Notes: generated by a model not told the origin, from the sequence alone. Numbered from the stretch's first letter, positions 31,341 through 41,442 are shown. The stretch: DNA of 64,000 nucleotides from Verrucomicrobiota bacterium (GCA_013820875.1 JACDHS010000001.1:23154-87153); one strand, 5' to 3'. Numbers and translations: made by a program.

Positions 31341-31404
31341 CTCCACCTTCCGATTGCGGAGTGAAAATTCCGTAAACACAATCTCCACCCTCCGATTGCG
31401 AAGT
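31341..31404 (+). repeat. 22-bp direct repeat pair spaced 42 bp apart
   Basis: CTCCACCTTCCGATTGCGGAGT (31341-31362) and CTCCACCCTCCGATTGCGAAGT (31383-31404). Confidence 0.7.
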
Positions 31405-31422
31405 CATTTGGCACTCGCATCC

Positions 31423-31438
31423 TCACTCAATTGAGCGA
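31423..31438 (+). promoter_or_regulatory. Palindromic site 5 (TCACTCAATTGAGCGA)
   Basis: Followed by TGGACA and a TTATAT -10-like hexamer at 31465; upstream of the SpoIID/amidase operon. Confidence 0.65.
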
Positions 31439-31482
31439 TGGACATGATGTTCCTGCTCCTTGCATTATATAAGTGCGCAGCC

Positions 31483-34400
31483 ATGATTTTCCCTCACCAA
31501 AAAAACAATAAAGCAACGGATGTTGGACTGACAACCGTCTTCATCTCCCGGTGTTGCCTAAAGCCCCGCGAAAGCATCAGATTCACCCTCTCTCTGCTTG
31601 TTTTGTTCGCTGCATTTACCTGGTCAGCTCATCATTGGAATGTATCCGCACAAGAGGGGACAAAATCGGTGCAAATCCGGTTTATGGACAGCGCAACCGG
31701 TTATGCAATTCAGCCGGAACACATTTCCATTCGCTCGCATGGGTTCGACGCAGGCGAAAAGTTGCCTCAAACTTTACATTCCGATAACGGCGGCCGCGCT
31801 TCCGTTCAACTGGAGCGGGGGCGTTACACGATTGCGGTCAGTTCACCAAACCACGAGCCGATGTCTGTGGAATTTGAGGCGAATCAGAACCGTTCTTCGC
31901 GGATGCAGTTCATGTTGGATCCGATTCAGAAACCGCTCGAACTGCAGGTGGAACAAATTGAAGCGTTGCATCGGGTGGGTGAGACGCTTATCCAGGGATT
32001 CATCGTGGATGATCACACCGGCGAACCTTTGCCCAATGTGCGGGTGATATCGTCTGCCAGCAGGACAGCAGCGGTGACCGATGCACGCGGTTTTTTCAGA
32101 TTCCATGTTCCGGTTCCAGCGGCGCAACATCTTGAACCAACAAATCTTACCCTGGAAAAGCCGGGCTACCGCACTGAGGAACGGCGCTATCTTGAATTAT
32201 GGTCACGCGGGGATTTGACATACTGCATCCGGTTGGAGCGCGGCAGCGGACGTCAAGTCGTGGATGAACGTGGATTACGTCGGCGAGAAGGGGGCGTTGG
32301 TGAACCTTTGGACCTGGAGAATAATTTTGAAAAATCCATATCCTACGCTGCGGAATCAACGATGGAAGAACCCGGTGTCCCTGATGCATCACCAGCAACG
32401 TTTAATCCCGCCACTTCTGAACCTGTCGTAATGGCGGCCACAACCCCGGCGAACTCGACAGTGCGTGTCCCGCGAAATATCCGTGTGGATAAAGTCGGCA
32501 CGCTGCACTACGTCAGCATGGATTATTACGTCAAACATGTGTTGCCCGCGGAATGGATTTCCTCCTGGCATACGAACAGTTTGAATTCGGGGGCAGTTGC
32601 GATTCGTTCTTATGCTATTGCCAGGATGAACAACTCCGGTTCAAACAGCAGTAGCGACATTTGTGGAACAAGCACCTGCCAGGTTTTTAACCCGACACTG
32701 ACGACAACGCGAACGGATCGCGCGGTGGAATTCACCGAGGACTATGTGATGGTCAACAACAGCGGCAACATCTCCAGCACTGAGTATTCCGCGGAAAACA
32801 ATGGTCCGAACAACGATTGTGGTGACGGATTCACCGCTCCCACCGGGGGTTGCCTTTACGACCCGATTTGCATCGGGCAGTCCCGCTCCGGGCACGGACG
32901 CGGCCTCTGCCAGCGCGGTTCCAATCGCTGGGCAAATGGATCCAGGGGATATTCGCAACGAGACTGGATTTGGATTCTCGAGCATTATTATCCGAACCTC
33001 AGATTATTTAAAGGCGCCCCGCTGGTGGTTGGTGACGATGTCAAATCGCGTTCCAGTAATTGCAATGTGCGAGCGTGTCCCGGCGGCGGAATTGAGAGCG
33101 GAGTTTCATGTGCTTTGATCACCACAAAAGCGTCGGGACAGACCGGCGTCATCATCGGCGGACCAGTTCGTATTACGGAGGATGATAAAGGGTTTACCTG
33201 GTATCAAATACAATGGAATGACGGGAGTTCCACAACCGGATGGTCGTGCGAGAACTATATCGAGCGAGTGTTCCCCGCGCCCACTGCGCCAACTGGCCTG
33301 AGTGCCGCCGCAGTTTCGACGAGCCAAATCAACCTCGCGTGGACGGACACGAGCGACGTCGAAACCAGTTTCGAAATTGAACGAGCGCCAGCGGCCTCCG
33401 GACCCTGGATAGAAATTGCAAGGGTTGCCGCGAATGAGACGACGTATTCGGACGGAAATCTTTTTTCTGCCAGCACATGGTTTTACCGGGTGAGAGCGCG
33501 CAATGCCGGAGGAGCCACGAGTTACACGACCATTGCAACTGCCACAACGCATGGGGCGGTTGCGCCGACGCTGGCAGCGATCCCGAACCGAACGATTTCA
33601 CAGGGCGCAACCTTTACGTTTACTGCGGCTGCCACCGCGCCTGAGCGCATGCAACTCATCACTGATTTCGAGCCGTTCATGAGCGAAACAGCCAATGGCG
33701 TGGTCTTGTTCCAAATGCCGACGAACTCCAGCACCACTCGCAATTTCATCAATTCAGCGGTGAACGTCGGGACCAACAATGTTGCTGCGGTGACCGATAA
33801 TTATCCGGTCATTGGCTACACACCCGGCAAAGTGCTTCTGGTCACGTGCCAATTCACCAATGCCAGCAATCCCTGGCTGCGTTTGACCACAGAAGGCACG
33901 GCGACGCTGCCCAACCCAGTCATTGATTTCACAAAGAAGCTGCGGTTCAACATCCGTTCCGATCGCGACATCCGTGTGGCAATCGGTTGCCGTGAAACAA
34001 CAACGGCGACAGGAACAGCCATTGGTGCAAACGGCGGGATCACCGGACCAATCGAATGGGTCGGAGCAACGAATGTCGCCGGAACCGCGCCAGTGCCGAG
34101 TCGTGTGATTATCTCCAATTCGTGGACCACACTGACGTTCGATTTCAAGAACGAGCCAATCCGGAATTTTTCCGGTGGAAACGGAATTCTTTCCACAGCA
34201 TCCGGATTGGGAGTGCTGGAACATCTCGCAATTGTTCCGGCAGGCGGCACCGGAGTTTACAACATTTACGTGGATAGCTTCGTCGTGGTCGGTATACCAG
34301 GATTCACATACAGTCTGGGGCCAAATGCGCCGAGCGGAGCCAGCATCCATCCGGTCACCGGTGTATTCAGTTGGACTCCGACGCAGAGCCAAAGTCCCAG

Positions 34401-35286
34401 CACGAATCTCATTTCCGTGATTGCAACAGACGACACATTGCAGGCATTGAGCGCAACGAACACGTTTACTGTTGTGGTTCAGAATAGTGTTCCGAACAGT
34501 CCGCCGATGCTCGCGCCCATTTCCAATCGCACGATCAATGCGGGGCGAACCGTCACCGCCACCGCCGAAGCCTTTGATCCGAACCCGGGCGACACATTGA
34601 CTTTCAGCCTTGGCACAGGCGCTCCTGCAGGCGCTTCGGTGAATGCAGTCACAGGCGTCTTCACCTGGACGCCGGGGGATGCGGACATCAACACGACACG
34701 GACCATTACGATGCAGGTCACTGACGATGGCTCGCCCTCGTTAAGCGGTTCGACCAGTTTTGATGTCGTTGTCCTGCCGAGGAATAATCCGCCATTAATC
34801 TCGCCGGTCAGTAATCGCTCCGTTCATATTGGATCCTCGATTGTGTTAACGAATACCGCCTTTGATTTCAATTCAGGGGACGTGTTGACCTTCAGCCTTG
34901 ATCCTGGTGCGCCGACCGACGCGATTATCAATCCAACTACCGGCGTGTTCGTATGGACCCCGGGTGCAGCCGCGGCAAATTCAGTGAATTCAATCACCGT
35001 TCGTGTAACCGACAACGGGTTCCCACCATTGAGCGGCAGCACGACTTTCAACGTGGCAGTCGCTCCCACGCTGGAGACGGATAGTATCTCGATTTCTGAC
35101 AACACGATTACCTTCACATGGAGTGCCCTTGCAGGCGTTACTTACCGAATCGAGTATAAGAGCAACCTTTCGGATGCAAATTGGACACTGCTTGCGCAGG
35201 TCACTCCCGCTGATTCAGCCGGAACATTCTCCGAAGAAATTTCTGAAAGTAACCCGCAGCGATTCTATCGCGTCGTAAAAGATTAA
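31483..35286 (+). CDS. Secreted SpoIID/LytB-like protein with SH3, FN3 and He_PIG/cadherin-like repeats (paralog of 18081..24260)
   Basis: VSMDYYVKHVLPAEWISSWHTNSLNSGAVAIRSYAIARM; SGHGRGLCQRGSNRWA; SH3-like WYQIQWNDGSSTTGWSCENYIERV. The ORF track start (31438) overlaps the palindrome. Confidence 0.8.
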   Translation: MIFPHQKNNKATDVGLTTVFISRCCLKPRESIRFTLSLLVLFAAFTWSAHHWNVSAQEGTKSVQIRFMDSATGYAIQPEHISIRSHGFDAGEKLPQTLHSDNGGRASVQLERGRYTIAVSSPNHEPMSVEFEANQNRSSRMQFMLDPIQKPLELQVEQIEALHRVGETLIQGFIVDDHTGEPLPNVRVISSASRTAAVTDARGFFRFHVPVPAAQHLEPTNLTLEKPGYRTEERRYLELWSRGDLTYCIRLERGSGRQVVDERGLRRREGGVGEPLDLENNFEKSISYAAESTMEEPGVPDASPATFNPATSEPVVMAATTPANSTVRVPRNIRVDKVGTLHYVSMDYYVKHVLPAEWISSWHTNSLNSGAVAIRSYAIARMNNSGSNSSSDICGTSTCQVFNPTLTTTRTDRAVEFTEDYVMVNNSGNISSTEYSAENNGPNNDCGDGFTAPTGGCLYDPICIGQSRSGHGRGLCQRGSNRWANGSRGYSQRDWIWILEHYYPNLRLFKGAPLVVGDDVKSRSSNCNVRACPGGGIESGVSCALITTKASGQTGVIIGGPVRITEDDKGFTWYQIQWNDGSSTTGWSCENYIERVFPAPTAPTGLSAAAVSTSQINLAWTDTSDVETSFEIERAPAASGPWIEIARVAANETTYSDGNLFSASTWFYRVRARNAGGATSYTTIATATTHGAVAPTLAAIPNRTISQGATFTFTAAATAPERMQLITDFEPFMSETANGVVLFQMPTNSSTTRNFINSAVNVGTNNVAAVTDNYPVIGYTPGKVLLVTCQFTNASNPWLRLTTEGTATLPNPVIDFTKKLRFNIRSDRDIRVAIGCRETTTATGTAIGANGGITGPIEWVGATNVAGTAPVPSRVIISNSWTTLTFDFKNEPIRNFSGGNGILSTASGLGVLEHLAIVPAGGTGVYNIYVDSFVVVGIPGFTYSLGPNAPSGASIHPVTGVFSWTPTQSQSPSTNLISVIATDDTLQALSATNTFTVVVQNSVPNSPPMLAPISNRTINAGRTVTATAEAFDPNPGDTLTFSLGTGAPAGASVNAVTGVFTWTPGDADINTTRTITMQVTDDGSPSLSGSTSFDVVVLPRNNPPLISPVSNRSVHIGSSIVLTNTAFDFNSGDVLTFSLDPGAPTDAIINPTTGVFVWTPGAAAANSVNSITVRVTDNGFPPLSGSTTFNVAVAPTLETDSISISDNTITFTWSALAGVTYRIEYKSNLSDANWTLLAQVTPADSAGTFSEEISESNPQRFYRVVKD

Positions 35287-35289
35287 ATC

Positions 35290-36405
35290 GTGAAAATCCG
35301 TATCGAAGATTTGAGACAGAAAGAACCAAAGGACGCTTTGCCGTGTTTTATGCCGGCCACGTTTCGATTGCTCGGTTTGCTGGTGGTTTCGCTTGTGACC
35401 GCAGGCTGCCAGACTACTCCGCGTCCCGGCACAATGGCGCCCCGAACCGGCGATGAAATTGTTGTCGCGGGAAAGTTTGTTCACACCGGGACACCGGTCG
35501 TGTTGTGGATGGATCCCGATGGATATAATGCCTATCAAACGGAGAACCCCGCCAGTACCGCTCAAACCATTGATGCGGAAACTTCCAACGCCGAACCCAG
35601 ACGCACACGGCCGACCCGCCGTTACAGCCAGCGCAGAGGAAGCGATTTGACCGATGCCGAGAATGAGCGGGTGCGCAAGGATGGATGGGATTTGCCCACG
35701 CTGCAAAAAGTGGTGGATCAATTTGTCCTTCACTACGACGTCGCGGGTACCAGTCGGAATTGTTTCAATGTGCTGCAAAGACGTGGCATCAGTGTGCATT
35801 TCCTGCTCGATATTGACGGCACCCTTTATCAAACGCTCGATCTGCAGGAGGCCGCCTGGCACGCCACGACTGCCAATAACCGCTCGGTTGGCATCGAGAT
35901 CGCGAACATGGGCGCTTATGGGAAATTCGAGAAAAGCCCGCTGCCTGCCTGGTATAAAAAGGACGAAGAAGGCAATACGCGCATCGTTCTTCCGCCTCGG
36001 TTTGGCGATGGCGGAGTGCGCACGCCGAATTTTGTTGGGTATCCGGCACGCCCGGAGCCTGTGACAGGCCGTGTGCAAGGCGGACAATTGACGCAGTACG
36101 ATTACACGCCCGAGCAATACAAAGCCTTGAGCCATCTCGTCGCCGCGCTCTCAACCACGCTGCCCAAAATCAAATGCGATTATCCGCGTGATGCCGCAGG
36201 CAACCTGATCCTGCGCAAGTTGCCGGAAGAAGAATTGGAAGCTTACGGCGGAGTACTTGGGCATTTCCATGTGCAGAGCAACAAAATTGATCCAGGCCCG
36301 GCCTTCCAATGGAATTTGGTAATTGAGAACGCGCGCAGGTTGATGGAGGAAAATGCCGCAAATGCCCGCCGAGCGCCGGTTTTGCGTTCCCCTCGTCAGA
36401 GCTGA
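35290..36405 (+). CDS. N-acetylmuramoyl-L-alanine amidase (Amidase_2-like) lipoprotein
   Basis: Lipobox-like LLVVSLVTAGC; VDQFVLHYDVAGTSRNCFNVLQRRGISVHFLLDIDGTLYQTLDLQEAAWHATTANNRSVGIEIANMG; 4-bp gap after the SpoIID gene. Confidence 0.8.
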   Translation: MKIRIEDLRQKEPKDALPCFMPATFRLLGLLVVSLVTAGCQTTPRPGTMAPRTGDEIVVAGKFVHTGTPVVLWMDPDGYNAYQTENPASTAQTIDAETSNAEPRRTRPTRRYSQRRGSDLTDAENERVRKDGWDLPTLQKVVDQFVLHYDVAGTSRNCFNVLQRRGISVHFLLDIDGTLYQTLDLQEAAWHATTANNRSVGIEIANMGAYGKFEKSPLPAWYKKDEEGNTRIVLPPRFGDGGVRTPNFVGYPARPEPVTGRVQGGQLTQYDYTPEQYKALSHLVAALSTTLPKIKCDYPRDAAGNLILRKLPEEELEAYGGVLGHFHVQSNKIDPGPAFQWNLVIENARRLMEENAANARRAPVLRSPRQS

Positions 36406-36409
36406 GGCT

Positions 36410-36515
36410 GGGTGGAACGGGCTACGGGAGTCGCCCACCATATTGTGAAATTTTGAGCGCCCAACGAATCGGCGGCAAGTTGCCGCAGATAACGGCCAGG
36501 TTGGCCGTTCCACCC
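36410..36515. repeat. Intergenic inverted repeat element with internal hairpin
   Basis: GGGTGGAACGG (36410-36420) and CCGTTCCACCC (36505-36515); internal AACGGCCA-GGT-TGGCCGTT perfect hairpin. Confidence 0.65.
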
Positions 36516-36587
36516 ATCGCAACTGCATCGTTGCGGCTAAAACTTTCGAAATCAAAAGTCAGTCACTTTTTTTAGCTCCTGAAATCA

Positions 36588-36632
36588 TCACTCATCTGAG
36601 TGATAGGCAATCTTCTGCGTCTTACCTATCAT
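36588..36632 (+). promoter_or_regulatory. Palindromic site 6 (TCACTCATCTGAGTGA) plus -10 TATCAT (36627-36632)
   Basis: TAGGCA-N17-TATCAT downstream of the palindrome. Confidence 0.7.
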
Positions 36633-36723
36633 CTGCAAACCGTAAGCATGTGGTCTGACTGTGTACATCTCTGCATTATGCTGGCGATGATCAAAACACT
36701 TCGTCGTCACCGTGCGCCGCCGT

Positions 36724-39700
36724 ATGAAGAAGCTAGCGCTCATTTTCAGCCTCGTTTGCACTGGACTCATTGTTTTCCAACTCATTCCTGACCGGCGGGA
36801 TGTCTTGTCTCCTTCCATTACCGCAATGCCGAGTGAGACGTCTTTAGGCCGCGCAGTTGCAGCGCCGAATCCAAACGCCATCAGAGCAACACTCAGTCAG
36901 CAGTTCGCGACCGCGATTACAGAAGATTCGGTTCCACGAGGGAATCCGCTCCTGGCGGAGAATGCCGCGTTGCCAGAACCTGTTCCAGAACCTGTCTTTA
37001 CCGAATTCCTTGAGTGGACTGAAAAGTTTATTGGAGCAGACGCTCACGGGCGCACGGCGCTGGAAGTCCAGGGAATTGCGCTCGCCGGGGAACGCCGCGA
37101 AGCCATGGCGGAAATGATCAAGCACGATCCGGAACGCGCGTTGCAATTGGCGGTATCGTTCGGCCTGCGAGGAAAGCTGCCGGCCTCCATCACCGGTTTT
37201 TTGGAACAACGCGTCAGCGGTTGCGGGACGATAGACACATGGGCTGCGGCGCACGAGGATGACGATCATTCATCGTGTGCGATACATCAGTTTATGACGT
37301 TGGATGAACGTGAATTTGAAGTGTTCACGTACGGGGGCAGGGTGGGGCATTCCCGGGAGAACGTTTCTGTTCACGGCATCGCTGTGGGTAAATTGCTCGC
37401 CATTCATGAAGATCCGGTGCGCGTGTTGGAACCGGACGAAGCGGCCCAGATCAAAGCCGTAAACAAACTTTGCGCTGTGGACGATTTTCCAACCGACTCG
37501 TTTGGAGAAGAAACGATTGTTGAAATTGCGGGGAAAATGGTTTCGCTCTGCAAGGTTGAGCATCTGCATGACTTTAACGGGCAACTGATTGAGGCGGAAA
37601 ACAAATTCACGCTCGCCTCTCAATGGACTGAGGGTGAAAAGAAAATCCTCTTTATTCGCGTCCGGTATCCGGATGATTCAACGACACCGGTTGGTCTCGG
37701 CACTTTGACCAACATGCTGAATAACTCCCGCCCATTTTATAGAAACACCTCGTACGGCCGGACCGGATTGGCGACTTTCACGGATGGTACACTGGCGACC
37801 TCCACTGTTTTGTTGATGCCGCAAAACAAGAATACCTACACCAGCCTTACTACGATTCTTAACCACGCCAAAAAAGCCGCGCACGATGCCGGTTACAATA
37901 CGAACAACTTTAATTTTCACGTGGTTTGCTCCGTCAAAACTCCGGTTACCTCCGTAAACGCAGTTGCAAGAGTTGGCAGTTCAGGAGTGCTGATGAACGG
38001 TTATTTTTCGTCCACTTCGGGTCTTCTCAACCATGAACTCGGTCACAACTACGGTGTCTATCATTCCAACTTCAAAACGTTGAATGATTACGGCGACATC
38101 TTCGACGTGATGGGCGGGGACGCAGGCGGTTGGGATTTAACGAGGCAACATTTCAACACCGAACACAAAGCGCGCCTTGACTGGATCAAAAGCAGCGAAC
38201 GAACAACTGTCACCGCAAGCGGACTTTACACCCTTTATCCGCACGACATCACCAATTCGCTTGGTAAAGGTCTGCTTGGTTTAAAGGTGCCGATCAATTC
38301 CAGCAAAAACTACTGGGTGGAATATCGTCGGCAATACGGTGACAACACATGGCTGCTGAATGGCGCGGGATTGCGCACCGGCTGGAATAACCTCGACTCG
38401 CGTGGAACCTATTTAATCGATACGACCCCCAATTCTGACAGTAACGCGAACCGCGAAAGAAGGGATTCACCGGTCGTGATTGGACGCACCTTTTCGGATA
38501 GCAGCGCTGGCATTCACGTTACCCCCGTGGGATTGGGCGGCACTTCGCCTCAATCGCTGATTGTGAGAGTGAACCTCGGCACTTTTTCCGGTAACAGGCC
38601 GCCAACCCTCTCGCTGAGTGGCCGCACCAGTGCAATGGTCGGTGAGGCGATCACACTTACTGCCAACGCCAATGATCTTGATGGCGACGAACTGGCCTAT
38701 TACTGGGACTTCAGCAACTCGCAGTTTGATTCGCAAAATGACCCCACCATCATCAGGAGTTGGGCATCGGCGGGAACCTACACCGTTCGCTGTTCCGTCA
38801 CCGATATGAAAGGCGGCGGCGCGACCAACACGACGACGATCACCATCACGACAACTCCTGTTCCGCCCAGCATTACGAGTCAACCGCAGAGTCAAACCAA
38901 TACCATTGGAGCGAATGTCACTTTCAATGTGAGTGCAACCGGCACCGCCCCGCTCAGCTACCAATGGCGCTTCAACACAACCAATCTGGTGGGCGCAACG
39001 CATTCGGCTTACACGCGGAACAACATTCAACTGAACGATGCCGGGAATTATTCGGTCATTGTCAGCAATGCCGCGGCAGCCGTTACCAGTGCTAATGCGC
39101 TACTCACTCTGGCGAGTTCGCCTGGAACGAATTATCCACCGTTGCTCGCGTCGATTGAGAATCGCACGGTTTATTCCGGCAGCACCCTGACTATTACCAA
39201 TGCTGCTTTCGATCCAAACCCGGCCGACACGTTGACTTTCAGTCTCGATCCTGGCGCGCCGCCAACGGCTTTTGTTCATCCGGTCAGCGGCATCTTCACA
39301 TGGACACCTTCGGATGCGGATGCGAACTCATCTCACCCCATCACAGTCCGCGTCACCGACAACGGCAGTCCGCCATTGAGCGGTGCATCGAGTTTTTCAG
39401 TGACAGTCTTGCCTGCCAATAAACCGCCTTTGTTAAATCCGATTGCAAATTGGACCCTCTACGCGGGTGGTTCAGTGACATTCACGAACTTTGCTTTCGA
39501 TGCGGATTCCAATGATACCCTGACATTCAGCCTGGATCCGGGAGCGCCACCGGGTGCGAGCCTGGATCCTGCGAGCGGTGTTTTCGTTTGGAACACGAGC
39601 GACAGCGATCCCAGTTCAACAAACGCCATTACTGTACGCGTGACGGATGATGGCGAACCGCCGTTGAGCGGCACGGCGAATTTCACCATCATCGTCCATG

Positions 39701-39936
39701 AAAAACCGAAGCTTGAAAATGTCTCGGCATCAGCGATTACGGTTATCCTGAATTGGAGCGCCATTCCGGACAAAATTTACCGGGTGCAATTTAAAAACAG
39801 TATGTCCGATGCAGTCTGGCAGACGCTGGGTTCGGACGTGGTGGCGAGTGGTTCAACAGCTTCAACTTCGGACGATACGGCGGGCAGTGTGCCGCAACGA
39901 TTTTATCGAATTTTGGTGGTGACCGATGGCAACTAA
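36724..39936 (+). CDS. Secreted metzincin-type metalloprotease (M11/gametolysin-like) with PKD, Ig and He_PIG repeats
   Basis: HELGHNYGVYHS zinc motif with downstream Met-turn-like DIFDVMGG; MKKLALIFSLVCTGLIVF signal peptide; PKD and He_PIG repeats. Confidence 0.8.
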   Translation: MKKLALIFSLVCTGLIVFQLIPDRRDVLSPSITAMPSETSLGRAVAAPNPNAIRATLSQQFATAITEDSVPRGNPLLAENAALPEPVPEPVFTEFLEWTEKFIGADAHGRTALEVQGIALAGERREAMAEMIKHDPERALQLAVSFGLRGKLPASITGFLEQRVSGCGTIDTWAAAHEDDDHSSCAIHQFMTLDEREFEVFTYGGRVGHSRENVSVHGIAVGKLLAIHEDPVRVLEPDEAAQIKAVNKLCAVDDFPTDSFGEETIVEIAGKMVSLCKVEHLHDFNGQLIEAENKFTLASQWTEGEKKILFIRVRYPDDSTTPVGLGTLTNMLNNSRPFYRNTSYGRTGLATFTDGTLATSTVLLMPQNKNTYTSLTTILNHAKKAAHDAGYNTNNFNFHVVCSVKTPVTSVNAVARVGSSGVLMNGYFSSTSGLLNHELGHNYGVYHSNFKTLNDYGDIFDVMGGDAGGWDLTRQHFNTEHKARLDWIKSSERTTVTASGLYTLYPHDITNSLGKGLLGLKVPINSSKNYWVEYRRQYGDNTWLLNGAGLRTGWNNLDSRGTYLIDTTPNSDSNANRERRDSPVVIGRTFSDSSAGIHVTPVGLGGTSPQSLIVRVNLGTFSGNRPPTLSLSGRTSAMVGEAITLTANANDLDGDELAYYWDFSNSQFDSQNDPTIIRSWASAGTYTVRCSVTDMKGGGATNTTTITITTTPVPPSITSQPQSQTNTIGANVTFNVSATGTAPLSYQWRFNTTNLVGATHSAYTRNNIQLNDAGNYSVIVSNAAAAVTSANALLTLASSPGTNYPPLLASIENRTVYSGSTLTITNAAFDPNPADTLTFSLDPGAPPTAFVHPVSGIFTWTPSDADANSSHPITVRVTDNGSPPLSGASSFSVTVLPANKPPLLNPIANWTLYAGGSVTFTNFAFDADSNDTLTFSLDPGAPPGASLDPASGVFVWNTSDSDPSSTNAITVRVTDDGEPPLSGTANFTIIVHEKPKLENVSASAITVILNWSAIPDKIYRVQFKNSMSDAVWQTLGSDVVASGSTASTSDDTAGSVPQRFYRILVVTDGN

Positions 39937-40024
39937 CGAAGTGCGAAGCGTTCCCAACTTGGTCAGGGTTTAAATTGGAGAATTTCACCCAACAAGCGGT
40001 TTATTGACCAAGCTGTTTTCCCTC

Positions 40025-40066
40025 GCAAATCTTTGGATTAGCGTTGATGAGCGCAGTTAAGCGGTT
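40025..40066 (-). repeat. Copy of the dispersed CGCTAA-type repeat
   Basis: GCAAATCTTTGGATTAGCGTTGATGAGCGCAGTTAAGCGGTT, reverse of the 13657 and 41443 copies. Confidence 0.55.
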
Positions 40067-40997
40067 CAGGAACTGCCGAATAGGTTCCCGTCTTTATCCT
40101 GACTACCTCGCTCGGTCCACTTTCCCCGCCGTTATTCACCGCTGAAATCATGATTTCCAACGTCGCATCGCGTGGCAACTCTTCCAGGTTGAAATCCGGA
40201 TCGGCTGGACTGCCGACATAACGAAAATCTTCCTCCACCCCGACCACTTTCGCGCGCACCCGATAATATTCTGCACGCGGCGTTTTATCCCATTTCACCG
40301 CCGCAACCTCCTCACCGACCAACTCCGCTGTCACATTGGCCGGCGCGGCCGGACGTTGTTTCCGGCCCGGCATATTGAAACCAAAGGCCATCCAACGCGG
40401 ATCCAGCGGCGACAATTTCATCCCCATTTCATTGAGCAATAACCGGAGCGTCTGGCGCAATTGCAGCGCCTTCTTCTCCCGCACATTGAACAGCGATTTC
40501 AACACCGCTTCCTGTGCCAGCACCGCAGAACGTGCCGCGCCCAATCCGCTCGAAAGCGCTTTGGCGCGACTTGCCGTGATATTCAACACCGCGTTCTCAT
40601 GCGCCGGACGCAGCCCCAGGTAATGGGCAAAGGACAGCAGCAACGGCTGCAACTCCGGTGCGAGCGATGGCACCGTCAACGAATTCACAAAACCGGTCCC
40701 ATTCCATGCCTCGCCATACTTGTTACCCAGGTGCGGTTTCAACACATCCCGCGTCGTCATCGAAAATGCCCGCGCCTCCGCCACCGATGGACGCAGCACC
40801 TCCTTGCGCGAGGTCATCTCCAGTTTCCCCGCGTCATAATTTCCACAGGCCACCATCAGCTCCGCCAATTCATGCTCCACCAATTGCGCCGTCACATGCA
40901 GCAACCCGATAGACTCCGCATGATCTAAAAGCGCCTCGACCACCACGCTACTTGTGCTGATCAATCCCGACTTCGATTTGGGTAATGTATTCTTCAT
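40038..40997 (-). CDS. Hypothetical protein with C-terminal FN3-like domain
   Basis: C-terminal APANVTAELVGEEVAAVKWDKTPRAEYYRVRAKVVG..ISAVNNGGESGPSEVVRIKTG; N-terminal part helical, unknown. Confidence 0.6.
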   Translation of the reverse strand: MKNTLPKSKSGLISTSSVVVEALLDHAESIGLLHVTAQLVEHELAELMVACGNYDAGKLEMTSRKEVLRPSVAEARAFSMTTRDVLKPHLGNKYGEAWNGTGFVNSLTVPSLAPELQPLLLSFAHYLGLRPAHENAVLNITASRAKALSSGLGAARSAVLAQEAVLKSLFNVREKKALQLRQTLRLLLNEMGMKLSPLDPRWMAFGFNMPGRKQRPAAPANVTAELVGEEVAAVKWDKTPRAEYYRVRAKVVGVEEDFRYVGSPADPDFNLEELPRDATLEIMISAVNNGGESGPSEVVRIKTGTYSAVPEPLNCAHQR

Positions 40998-41040
40998 AAA
41001 GTTCCGTTTTTCAATAATTCAACGAACCCCAGTATGACAT

Positions 41041-41071
41041 GGGGGGTACCGCAGAATTGGCGGTACCCCCC
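41041..41071. repeat. Perfect 12-bp stem hairpin
   Basis: GGGGGGTACCGC-AGAATTG-GCGGTACCCCCC. Confidence 0.85.
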
Positions 41072-41089
41072 TAAATAGTGTTTTGGTGT

Positions 41090-41112
41090 AAGTGGCTGAA
41101 AAAGAGCCACTT
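41090..41112. repeat. 8-bp stem hairpin
   Basis: AAGTGGCT-GAAAAAG-AGCCACTT. Confidence 0.7.
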
Positions 41113-41442
41113 GCCCTGAAACAGGCAAAAAAAGTGAAAATATTTTCCAGAAAAGCGTGAAATTGGCCGCCTCACCGCTGCCCCGATCGTCTGTGGTTAA
41201 ACCATCTATTATCCAACCCTGTTTCCCGGAAATCGTAAGAGAAAAAGCCTTTCCCGAAGCCGATCACCTGGAGAACACCGCTTGAGAAACGTTTTCAGCG
41301 ACCATTCTCTCGGTAAACGCCCCTTCAAAAGATTTTTAGAACCACCGTTTACCGTGATGCAACGCCCCAAAACGGTTTTGCGAACCAGGTTCCCCGTTAA
41401 ACGCCCACCTCAAACTCTTGCCCGGACCCCTGCCCGGTAAAT

